From: Chloroflexota bacterium
GTDB taxonomy: Bacteria > Chloroflexota > Anaerolineae > B4-G1 > SLSP01
Assembly (NCBI GenBank): GCA_012798275.1
Contig: JAAZNO010000565.1
Coordinates: 1 to 7,638 of the forward strand
DNA length: 7,638 nt
Reading direction: 5' to 3'
A program made the position numbers and the translations under genes. The notes beneath the pieces are model-generated. The model worked only from the letters and a program-made list of their open reading frames with translations, made no database searches and was not told the DNA's origin. Positions 1-5,753 of this stretch are shown in pieces (the first letter of the stretch is position 1; the number at the start of each line of letters is the position of its first letter).

Positions 1-1
1 C

Positions 2-1006
2 TTTGAGGTGCCGCTGCCGGTCATCCTCGTCTCGTTCACCATCGCCGCCTTCATCAAGGACGGCAATCTGTGGCTGGGGCTGATCACGCTCATGGGCTTC
101 ATCGCGGTGAGCACGGCCCTGACGCTGCTCGTCCGCGAGGAACCGCTGCGCGAAACCCCGCCGCCGCTGAACTGGGAGCCTTTCCTGCGGCTGCTGGCGA
201 TGACCGCCGCCTTCACTGTGGTCATCCTGGGGATGGGGAGAGTCGTCGCCTGGCTCGGCGCGGCGTTTGCCGGCATCCAGAGCCCGCTTGGGCTGAGCCT
301 GCTGATGGGCGCAGCGGGACTGCTGGCCATGGCAGTGGCGAGCGTGCTCGGCGTGTGGGTGAGCGTGCGTCTCTGCGTGGGAGCTGCCAATCAGCGCGAG
401 CATCCCGCCTTCACCTGGTGGGTGATCAATCGCCTGGCGTTCCTCGTCCCCGCCTTCAGCCTGGCCGGCTTCGCGCTCTACTTCCTGCAGGGACGTCTGA
501 ACCTCAGCGCCGAAGCGGCCACGGGTCCCGCCGCCCAGATGATGATGTTCGTTGGCGTCTTCGTACTCCTGGCGGCTCTGCCGAGCGGTTGGCTGAGCGA
601 CAAGTTCGGGCGCAAGCCCATGGTCGCCCTCAGCGGCGTCCTCGGTGGCGTCGGGACACTCATCTTGTTGCTGGCGCCCAATCTGACCTTGATCTACGTC
701 GGGGCCTGCATCATCGGCCTGGGGACGGGGATCTTCTACACCGCCAACTGGGCGCTGGGCACGAGCCTCGTCCCCGACAAAGAGGCCGGGCGCTATCTGG
801 GCATCTCTAACCTGGCGGGGGCCGGCGCCGGCGCCATCGGCACCTACATCGGCGGCCCGATCGCCGATTTCTTCACCGTCCACACGCCGCAGACGCCGGG
901 ACTGGGATACATCGTCATCTTCGCCATCTACGGCCTGTTGTTCCTGCTCTCGACGGCCGCGCTCGCCGGGGTGCAGCTCCCCGCGCGACCTGAAGCGCAG
1001 AGCTGA
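2..1006 (+). CDS. Major facilitator superfamily transporter, 3' part (5' end outside window)
   Basis: This is a polytopic inner-membrane transporter of the major facilitator superfamily; the substrate cannot be told. The frame is open to the window edge, so the GTG at position 8 is not a real start and the N-terminal helices are missing. Numbering residues from that GTG, hydrophobic segments lie near 21-41, 60-88, 96-122, 138-160, 176-192, 206-224, 227-245, 263-288 and 299-322. The loop at 194-204 (GWLSDKFGRKP) matches MFS motif A (GxLaDrxGrkxxl), which normally also recurs between helices 8 and 9. The Gly/Ala-rich helix after LVPDKEAGRYLG fits a late C-terminal-domain helix. The stop TGA lies 3 nt before the next ATG, so the two genes are probably co-transcribed and translationally coupled. 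MFS membership is well supported. A more exact subfamily, for example an SLC45-like sugar carrier, is only a guess. Confidence 0.85.
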   Translation, partial: FEVPLPVILVSFTIAAFIKDGNLWLGLITLMGFIAVSTALTLLVREEPLRETPPPLNWEPFLRLLAMTAAFTVVILGMGRVVAWLGAAFAGIQSPLGLSLLMGAAGLLAMAVASVLGVWVSVRLCVGAANQREHPAFTWWVINRLAFLVPAFSLAGFALYFLQGRLNLSAEAATGPAAQMMMFVGVFVLLAALPSGWLSDKFGRKPMVALSGVLGGVGTLILLLAPNLTLIYVGACIIGLGTGIFYTANWALGTSLVPDKEAGRYLGISNLAGAGAGAIGTYIGGPIADFFTVHTPQTPGLGYIVIFAIYGLLFLLSTAALAGVQLPARPEAQS

Positions 1007-1009
1007 GCC

Positions 1010-2737
1010 ATGCCGGGCAGTTTCAGCGGTGATTTCGCCGCCGCCGCCCAAGATTTCATGCGCGCACGGCGGGCGGCGGAGATGGAACGCCTCGTCGCGC
1101 GTCTCACCGGGCGGCCCATAGACCTCGTCGCGTATGAAGCGGTGCGGCAACAGCTGCGCGCCCAACGCCTCGCGCCCCGCGGCCTACACGACGTCCCGCT
1201 CGACGCCATCATCGGCAGTGTGGATCGTTACGCCGACTTCACCCGCAGCTTCCTGCCCCTGCACGACGGCTACAAAGAACGCTGGGCGCGGGTCAAAATG
1301 GCGACGGAGGACATGGCCGGCCTGCCGCCGGTGGAACTTTACAAGGTCGGCTCCGCCTATTTCGTCAAGGACGGCCATCATCGCATCTCCGTCGCCCGGC
1401 AGCTCGGCGCCACCCACATTCAGGCGTATGTGACCGAAGTAGACACGCCCGTGCCCATCACCCCCGATTTGAGGATGGAGGATCTCGTCCTCAAAGGGGA
1501 ATACGCAGCCTTCCTCGAAACTACACGCCTGCACGAGACACGTCCCGACGCCAATCTGGAAGTGACCGTCGCCGGGCGTTATCACGAGCTGGAAGAACAC
1601 ATTGCCGTGCACCGCTACTTCATGGGCGAAGCGGCACAGCGTGAGATCCCCTTCCCTGAAGCCGCCGCCCACTGGTACGACACCGTCTATCTGCCCGTCG
1701 TGGAAACCATCCGCGAGTACCAGCTGCTTCAGCGTTTCCCCAAACGCACGGAGGCCGACCTTTACCTCTGGGTCTCGGAGCATCGGGCTGAATTGCAGGC
1801 CTCCCTGGGATGGGAGATTGACTACGACGAGGCCGCCTCGCATCTGGCGGAAGAGGGAAAAGAAGGGGCCGAACCCCTGGCGCGCTTCGGCGGCTGGCTG
1901 CTGGACACCCTGATCCCCGAAGGCCTGGAAAGCGGCCCGCCGCCGGGTCACTGGCGCGAGACGCTCGACGGCTACTTACCGCTGTTCCGCGATATTCTGG
2001 TGCCGCTCTCCGGCGCCGAAGAGAGCTGGCAGGCGTTGGAGCAAGCCCTTGACGTCGCCCGGCGGGAGGGCGGCAGTCGCTTGCGCGGGCTGCACGTGAT
2101 TGCCGGGGAAAACGCCGGGGGCGACACCGCCGCCTTGCAGGCGCGCTTCGAGCAACGATGCCAGGAAGCGGGTCTTGCCGGGCAGCTCGTGATCGAAAGG
2201 GGGAGCATCGCCCGCACCATCTGCGAGCGCGCCCGCTGGGCGGACCTGGTCATCGTGAAGCTGGCCCATCCGCCTGGCGAACAGCCTCTCGCCCGGCTGA
2301 GCTCTGGTTTCCGCACGCTGATTCGACGCTGTACCACCCCCATCCTCGCCGTGCCGCGTCAGGCGCGTCCTTTGGAAAGCGCGCTGCTGGCTTACGATGG
2401 CAGCCCCAAGGCCAAAGAAGGGCTCTTCGTCGCCGCCTATCTGGCCGGACGCTGGGCCATGCCGCTCGTCGTGCTCACCGTCATGGAGAGCGAGCCGCAT
2501 CTTTCGGAAACGTTGCTGGAGGCGCAACGCTATCTCCACTCCCGCAACCTGCGCGCCACCTTCGTGGACGACAAAGGGCCGGTCGGCGAGACGATCCTCC
2601 GCACAGCCCGCGAGCACGGCTGCGACCTCATCATCATGGGCAGCTACGGCCTTAGCCCGGTGGTGGAAGTCGTCCTGGGCAGCACGGTGGATCAAGTACT
2701 CCGCGAAAGCCCCCTCCCGATCCTGATCTGCCGCTGA
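1010..2737 (+). CDS. ParB-like N-terminal region fused to tandem universal stress protein (UspA) domains
   Basis: This 575-aa protein has three parts. Residues about 105-150 hold DGHHRISVARQLGATHI, resembling the ParB/sulfiredoxin-type fold motif (D/G-x-H-R-x-x-A-x-x-x-G). Residues about 150-320 are a mostly helical, charged, unassigned linker region. Two UspA-like alpha/beta domains follow, at about 327-449 and 456-575. The second keeps the ATP-binding signature G-2x-G-9x-G(S/T): G544, G547 and G557-S-T. The first has SSGF where GST is expected and lacks the G-x-x-G, so it is probably a non-binding partner domain, as in other tandem Usp proteins. It is cytosolic, with no signal peptide or membrane helix. 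The start follows the MFS stop by 3 nt with only a weak ribosome site, so coupling is likely. Usp fused or linked to transporters is a known theme. Whether the ParB-like part is a nuclease, a CTPase-like switch or neither cannot be told. A DUF4032-type label is possible for the N-terminus. Confidence 0.85.
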   Translation: MPGSFSGDFAAAAQDFMRARRAAEMERLVARLTGRPIDLVAYEAVRQQLRAQRLAPRGLHDVPLDAIIGSVDRYADFTRSFLPLHDGYKERWARVKMATEDMAGLPPVELYKVGSAYFVKDGHHRISVARQLGATHIQAYVTEVDTPVPITPDLRMEDLVLKGEYAAFLETTRLHETRPDANLEVTVAGRYHELEEHIAVHRYFMGEAAQREIPFPEAAAHWYDTVYLPVVETIREYQLLQRFPKRTEADLYLWVSEHRAELQASLGWEIDYDEAASHLAEEGKEGAEPLARFGGWLLDTLIPEGLESGPPPGHWRETLDGYLPLFRDILVPLSGAEESWQALEQALDVARREGGSRLRGLHVIAGENAGGDTAALQARFEQRCQEAGLAGQLVIERGSIARTICERARWADLVIVKLAHPPGEQPLARLSSGFRTLIRRCTTPILAVPRQARPLESALLAYDGSPKAKEGLFVAAYLAGRWAMPLVVLTVMESEPHLSETLLEAQRYLHSRNLRATFVDDKGPVGETILRTAREHGCDLIIMGSYGLSPVVEVVLGSTVDQVLRESPLPILICR

Positions 2738-2784
2738 CGACGGACGTGGCCCTCGCGTCTCGCCGCGCTTTCTGCATCAAACGC

Positions 2785-2816
2785 AGACTCCCCCAGGGAA
2801 ATTCCTGGGGGAGTCT
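2785..2816. terminator. Stem-loop terminator between convergent units
   Basis: A perfect 13-bp inverted repeat (arm AGACTCCCCCAGG) encloses a 6-nt loop (GAAATT). It lies 47 nt after the UspA gene stop and 55 nt beyond the rubrerythrin stop, so it sits where both converging transcripts should end. On the plus strand it is followed by a modest T-containing stretch (ATTGGGGTGTTTTC). On the minus strand a short TTT follows. The very stable stem supports a bidirectional terminator, although neither side has a classic long T tract. Confidence 0.75.
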
Positions 2817-2871
2817 ATTGGGGTGTTTTCCCGGCCGATCCAGCCGGTTTCCAATCAGACGGGGCGCACGA

Positions 2872-3372
2872 TCACTCCACAAATTCAAAACGCTCGCCCT
2901 TGGTGCCGCAAACCGGGCACGTCTCCGGCGGCTCCGGCCCCTCGTGGGTGTAACCGCAGACCGGGCAGATCCAGTAATCCGCCGGCTCCATCGGCCCCTC
3001 AAGATTCGCCAGCGCCTTGCGGAACAGCGCCTCGTGGATCTTCTCCACTTCCCAGGCCCACGTGAAAGTGCGCAGGGCGTTCTTGTCTTCCGCGGCCTTG
3101 GCATCCTTGATGAATTCAGGGTACATCGAGACGACTTCATAATTCTCGCCCGCGATGGCTACCTGCAGGTTCTCCGCCGTGGAATTGACCCCGCCCATCG
3201 TCTTGAAGTGATTGATGGCGTGGACCGTCTCCGCGGCAGCCGCTGCACGGAACAGTTTGGCGACCTGCGGATGCCCTGCCGCATCGGCCTCCCGGGAGAA
3301 CGCCGTATAACGGCGATTCGCCTGGGACTCACCGGCAAACCCGGCCTGCAAATCTTCCATTACCTTCGACAT
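2872..3372 (-). CDS. rbr: Rubrerythrin
   Basis: Rubrerythrin is a cytosolic non-haem iron protein that reduces hydrogen peroxide using electrons delivered through its rubredoxin-like centre, typical of anaerobes and microaerophiles. The 166-aa product has a ferritin-like four-helix domain (about 3-125) with the expected diiron ligands: E15 (GES), E48-x-x-H51, E76 and E79 (GENYE), and E110-x-x-H113. A C-terminal rubredoxin-like [Fe(SCys)4] domain follows, with C136-P-V-C139 and C152-P-V-C155. The ATG at 3372 is chosen because a strong AGGAGGT site (3379-3385) lies 6 nt upstream and the protein then begins at the family's usual place (MSKVMEDLQAGFAGESQA). A longer start (GTG at 3435) would add 21 unrelated residues and run through the predicted promoter. 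Its own promoter and a dyad lie directly upstream. All key residues are present, so it should be functional. Confidence 0.96.
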   Translation of the reverse strand: MSKVMEDLQAGFAGESQANRRYTAFSREADAAGHPQVAKLFRAAAAAETVHAINHFKTMGGVNSTAENLQVAIAGENYEVVSMYPEFIKDAKAAEDKNALRTFTWAWEVEKIHEALFRKALANLEGPMEPADYWICPVCGYTHEGPEPPETCPVCGTKGERFEFVE

Positions 3373-3378
3373 CGCTCT

Positions 3379-3385
3379 ACCTCCT
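3379..3385 (-). promoter_or_regulatory. Ribosome-binding site of rubrerythrin
   Basis: AGGAGGT on the minus strand, a full Shine-Dalgarno match, ends 6 nt before the ATG at 3372. It decides the start against the longer in-frame GTG. Confidence 0.9.
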
Positions 3386-3386
3386 G

Positions 3387-3407
3387 TATCATTTGTATAA
3401 AGTGATA
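3387..3407. promoter_or_regulatory. Imperfect 21-bp dyad over the rubrerythrin -10 box (candidate operator)
   Basis: The outer arms are TATCA and TGATA, and with the inner TT/AA pair seven of ten base pairs are symmetric around a 5-nt centre. The dyad covers the predicted -10 box and start point, where a repressor would block transcription. Rubrerythrin genes in other bacteria are often controlled by peroxide or iron sensors of the PerR/Fur family. However, these arms run in the opposite sense to the Fur/PerR boxes (TGATAAT-n-ATTATCA), so the regulator is unknown. Confidence 0.35.
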
Positions 3408-3422
3408 TGAGCCTCCCGGCAA
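3394..3422 (-). promoter_or_regulatory. Candidate sigma70-type promoter of rubrerythrin
   Basis: On the minus strand a -35-like TTGCCG (3417-3422) and a -10-like TATACA (3394-3399) are separated by 17 nt. Transcription would begin near 3387, leaving a leader of about 15 nt containing the ribosome site. Each box matches the consensus at four of six positions. The optimal spacing and position make it credible. Confidence 0.5.
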
Positions 3423-3510
3423 CATCCACATTCACCGCCGGGACGCAGAAAGCCTGGTAAAGACATCAGCACATGAATTCCCCCAAAAGCACCTCCTCGG
3501 AAAATAGAGA

Positions 3511-3538
3511 GCAGTGAGCTGTGAGTCGAGAGTTGTCG
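3511..3538. repeat. Degenerate heptamer repeat in the mce-rbr gap
   Basis: Four consecutive 7-nt units read GCAGTGA, GCTGTGA, GTCGAGA and GTTGTCG, with a G at each unit start and decreasing similarity. A related heptad in the opposite orientation, TCACAAC (minus-strand GTTGTGA), lies at 3563-3569. Short degenerate heptads of this type occur in intergenic regions of some bacteria. Here the unit number is low, so chance is possible. Confidence 0.35.
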
Positions 3539-3582
3539 CAGCATTTGCGCATGGGTTGCGGCTCACAACTCCCACTAGTGGG
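3530..3582. repeat. Inverted repeat and 12-bp palindrome at the 3' end of the epimerase gene
   Basis: GAGTTGT (3530-3536) is complementary to ACAACTC (3565-3571), enclosing a 28-nt loop that contains a small inner CGCA/TGCG stem (3537-3549). Overlapping it, CCCACTAGTGGG (3571-3582) is a perfect 12-bp palindrome spanning the epimerase stop codon. Read on the minus strand, this structure follows the gene and is trailed by CTCTATTTTCC, so it could act as a weak terminator or as a processing hairpin between the epimerase and rubrerythrin messages. Confidence 0.35.
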
Positions 3583-3970
3583 GCTTCTGATACAGCTCCA
3601 TCAGGACGCCGCGCGTGCTCTTGGGATGGACGAACACGTAGCGGGTGCCGTTATCGCGCGTGCGAATTTCACCGGTCATGCGGGCGCCCTGTGCTTCCAG
3701 CTGCGCCACCGCCGCCTCGAGGTCCTCCACCAACACACAGAGATGATGGATGCCCTCGCCACGCTTCTCGATGAACTTGCCAATGCTGTTTTCGGGATCC
3801 AGCGGACGCAGCAGCTCAATCTCGGATTCGCCTAGCGGCAGACAGGCGATCTCCACACCTTCAAGGGGCACTTCGGTCCGCTCGCTCACTTCCAACCCCA
3901 GCGCCCCCTGATAAAACTGCAGCGCGCTTTCCAGGTCATTGACAGCAATCGCAATGTGGTGAATGTACAT
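3575..3970 (-). CDS. mce: Methylmalonyl-CoA epimerase (VOC/glyoxalase fold)
   Basis: The enzyme interconverts (2R)- and (2S)-methylmalonyl-CoA, linking propionyl-CoA carboxylation to the B12-dependent mutase and succinyl-CoA. The 131-aa product has the paired beta-alpha-beta-beta-beta modules of the vicinal oxygen chelate superfamily. Expected metal-site positions are visible: H5 in the opening HHIAIAV, E52 in SEIELLRPL, the histidine pair H75-H76 in GIHHLCVLVEDL, and E125 in GVLMELYQ. The usual family length is about 130-150 aa. The ATG at 3970 is chosen because the family begins within a few residues of this HHIAIAV strand and a purine-rich AGGGGGAG precedes it. The upstream in-frame ATG at 4048 would add 26 unrelated basic residues and lies almost on the predicted transcription start. 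No mutase or carboxylase gene is in view. Other VOC enzymes are possible but the whole-length pattern fits epimerase best. Confidence 0.9.
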   Translation of the reverse strand: MYIHHIAIAVNDLESALQFYQGALGLEVSERTEVPLEGVEIACLPLGESEIELLRPLDPENSIGKFIEKRGEGIHHLCVLVEDLEAAVAQLEAQGARMTGEIRTRDNGTRYVFVHPKSTRGVLMELYQKPH

Positions 3971-4060
3971 GGCTCCCCCTGAAATTTTCTCTGTACCCCT
4001 GTGATGTCTTTGCGTAAATTTCCCTACTTCACAGCAGCGCTTTCTCATTCCGATAATTCT

Positions 4061-4088
4061 ACTATACTGAGCTTTGCAGAGACGTCAA
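4061..4088 (-). promoter_or_regulatory. Candidate sigma70-type promoter of the epimerase gene
   Basis: On the minus strand TTGACG (4083-4088) and TATAGT (4061-4066) are separated by 16 nt. Each box matches the consensus at five of six positions. Transcription would begin near 4054, giving a leader of roughly 80 nt before the ATG at 3970. It is the best-matching minus-strand promoter seen in the window. Confidence 0.6.
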
Positions 4089-4105
4089 GTCACACGCCCC
4101 CGCGC

Positions 4106-4134
4106 TTGCACCCTGAAGCAGAGTAAGGTACAAT
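4106..4134 (+). promoter_or_regulatory. Candidate promoter of the 4194-6599 cluster
   Basis: TTGCAC (4106-4111) and TACAAT (4129-4134) are separated by 17 nt. The -10 box matches five of six positions; the -35 box is weaker. Transcription would start near 4141, at the beginning of a short repeated leader. It is divergent from the epimerase promoter, with the two -35 boxes about 17 nt apart, so a shared regulator could act on both. Confidence 0.5.
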
Positions 4135-4139
4135 GCAAG

Positions 4140-4171
4140 GGAACATGGACACGTGGGAACGTGCGAACGTA
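4140..4171 (+). repeat. Four degenerate 8-bp tandem units in the leader of the 4194 gene
   Basis: Consecutive units read GGAACATG, GACACGTG, GGAACGTG and CGAACGTA, with consensus near GGAACGTG. Units 2-3 can pair weakly (CACG with CGTG). The array begins at the predicted transcription start and ends 22 nt before the ATG, so it makes up most of the 5' untranslated leader. Confidence 0.5.
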
Positions 4172-4193
4172 AATGATTCGCTGAGGAGACCGT

Positions 4194-4847
4194 ATGTTTC
4201 ATGCTGCCGATCGAGTGCTCGTCGGGGTGATCACCGATCCCGTGGATTTCGCCATTGCGCGGGATCAGGGCTGGTATCGGGTTCCCGTCCGTCACGCGCC
4301 GCCATCCGTCATAGACACCGCGGCGCTGGCGTTCTACTTCACCGCCGCCTTCGAGGCCGAAAAATGGGCCATTCACTGGTACGCCGAAGTGCGCGGCTAT
4401 GAGCTGGCCCGGCGGCGCGACTTGCTGCCCGCGGAACCGTCTCATCCCCACGCCGATGAGGTGTACTACAAGCTGCAGCTGGGTCCGCTGATCCGCCGGG
4501 AGCCGCCCATCCCCAGCCTGCGCTGGCGACGCATCACTTTCCTGGAGACGACCTGGGACCGCTTCAACGCGGCGGAGGAGATCAACGATCTCTATGTCTC
4601 CGGCGCGGATGGGTTGTACGTCACGCTCAAGGAAAGCGGCTTCTTCCCAGAACGCGATTACCTGATCCGTGAGGACGAGCTGACGTACACCGCCGACCTG
4701 GCCATTCCCTGCCACGAGGGCGTCGTCGCCGTCGTGCTCGATGAGCGCCCCGCGCCGGCACATGTCCTGCGCAGTGACAATGCCGAGGTCGTGCGACAGG
4801 CCATCACCGCCCACGGAGGTCCGCTCCTCCCGCAGAAACGGAGTTGA
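4194..4847 (+). CDS. Unrecognised 217-aa protein with a possible degenerate PD-(D/E)XK-like C-terminal domain
   Basis: I do not recognise a named family with certainty. The N-terminal part (1-130) opens with a hydrophobic strand (VLVGVITDPVDFAIA), has GWYRVPVRHAP at 26-36, several aromatic residues at 47-70 (FYFTAAF, EKWAIHWYAEVRGYE) and YYKLQLGPL at 91-99. The C-terminal part (about 130-205), from EEINDLYV through LYVTLKESGF and ERDYLI to YTADLAIPCHEGVVAVVLDE, follows the helix-strand-strand order of DUF559/Vsr-like endonucleases. E147 and D168 are in plausible places. However, the final strand gives VVLDE rather than an E-x-K or ExDG motif, so catalysis is doubtful. It is soluble with no signal peptide. 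The ATG is preceded at 5 nt by GAGGAG (4183-4188). The next gene begins 3 nt after its stop, so it heads an operon. The CDS is well supported; the nuclease likeness is inference. Confidence 0.8.
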   Translation: MFHAADRVLVGVITDPVDFAIARDQGWYRVPVRHAPPSVIDTAALAFYFTAAFEAEKWAIHWYAEVRGYELARRRDLLPAEPSHPHADEVYYKLQLGPLIRREPPIPSLRWRRITFLETTWDRFNAAEEINDLYVSGADGLYVTLKESGFFPERDYLIREDELTYTADLAIPCHEGVVAVVLDERPAPAHVLRSDNAEVVRQAITAHGGPLLPQKRS

Positions 4848-4850
4848 AGG

Positions 4851-5729
4851 ATGACATCAGCGGCGTTTCAACAGCTCACACCCTCTCTCTGGGTCACACA
4901 AAGCCCCCTCTTCGCCACCAACAGCGGCATTTTCATGGAGGCGGGACAGGCTTGCCTGATTGATCCGGGCATCATGCCCGAGGAAATTCGGGGGATCGCG
5001 CGGTTCGTCCTGGAGCAGGGCGCGACGGTGCAGGCCCTCATTCTCACCCACAGCCACTGGGATCACCTGCTGGGGCCGGAGCATTTCCCAGGCGCGAAGA
5101 TCATCACCCAGCTGGAATACAAAAACAGCGTGGCGCAGCGCGGCGAAGCCATCCTGCAACAGGTCAGCCGCTGGGAAACGCAGGCGAACATCCTCCGTTC
5201 GCAGCCCTTCACGCTGCCCCGCCCCACCCTCGCCTTCGAAAGCCGCCTCTACCTCATGGGAGGCGACCACACGCTGCAGCTGCTTCCCGCGCCCGGTCAC
5301 GCCGCCGATCAGCTCGTCATCTACGAGGCCACGACGGGCATGCTCTGGGCGGCGGACATGCTCAGCGACGTCGAGATCCCCTTCGTGAGTCACAGCCTGA
5401 GCGCCTATGAGGAGACGCTGGCGCGGCTGGCGACCCTGGACGTGCAGGTGTTGATCCCCGGGCACGGCACGCCCACCACTATCCCCGCCGAGATCCAGGC
5501 GCGCTTCGACGCCGACCGCAGCTACCTGAAAGCCCTGCGTGAACGGGTGCGCGCCGCCATTGCCGACGGCAAGACTCTCGCGGAGACAGTGGCCCTCTGC
5601 GCCGACATCCCCTTCCATCACCCAGAAGAGAACGCCGGACCGCATCGCCTGAACGTGGAAAGCGTCTTTGTCGAGCTGGGCGGCGCGGTCGAGACGCTGC
5701 CGGTGGGGTGGCAGCGGGAAGAGGGTTGA
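4851..5729 (+). CDS. MBL-fold metallo-hydrolase
   Basis: This 292-aa protein belongs to the metallo-beta-lactamase fold superfamily, whose members hydrolyse thioesters, lactones, phosphodiesters and other substrates with a dinuclear metal site. The full ligand set is visible: H67-x-H69-x-D71-H72 in THSHWDHLLG, H150 in APGHAADQ, D169 in WAADMLSD and H205 in IPGHGTP. The glyoxalase II/RNase Z-type pattern ends in a helical C-terminal segment (about 211-292) with FHHPEENAGPHRLNVESVFVELGG, likely a substrate-lid or dimer region. There is no leader peptide, so it is cytosolic. The ATG lies 3 nt after the preceding stop, with GGAG (4840-4843) 7 nt upstream. No beta-CASP insert is seen, so a nuclease of the SNM1/CPSF type is unlikely. 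The substrate is unknown. Its fixed place between two possibly DNA-related genes is the only hint of function. Confidence 0.93.
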   Translation: MTSAAFQQLTPSLWVTQSPLFATNSGIFMEAGQACLIDPGIMPEEIRGIARFVLEQGATVQALILTHSHWDHLLGPEHFPGAKIITQLEYKNSVAQRGEAILQQVSRWETQANILRSQPFTLPRPTLAFESRLYLMGGDHTLQLLPAPGHAADQLVIYEATTGMLWAADMLSDVEIPFVSHSLSAYEETLARLATLDVQVLIPGHGTPTTIPAEIQARFDADRSYLKALRERVRAAIADGKTLAETVALCADIPFHHPEENAGPHRLNVESVFVELGGAVETLPVGWQREEG

Positions 5730-5753
5730 GGAAGCCCTGGAATCAGCCCACGG

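Noticed and set aside
1184..1951. A 255-aa minus-strand frame inside the UspA fusion gene
   Set aside because: It is antisense to a protein with clear Usp and ParB-like motifs and has no start signal.
3389..3498. Orphan GAGGAGGT (3491-3498, minus strand) and a 25-aa Cys-containing frame (3389-3466) before rubrerythrin
   Set aside because: The ribosome-like site is more than 20 nt from the ATG, the frame overlaps the rubrerythrin promoter, and the only well-spaced frames stop within a few codons.
3521..3835. A 104-aa plus-strand frame opposite the epimerase gene
   Set aside because: The minus strand encodes a full VOC-fold epimerase with its metal ligands; the plus frame shows no family resemblance.
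4153..4170. GAAC/ACGT motifs as a possible LexA (SOS) box
   Set aside because: The motifs are tandem rather than a GAAC-n-GTTC dyad, so they fit a short repeat array better than an SOS operator.
4062..4814. A 250-aa minus-strand frame opposite the 217-aa protein gene
   Set aside because: It has no motif or ribosome site and would run through the divergent promoter region; the plus-strand frame has an SD-supported start and operon spacing.
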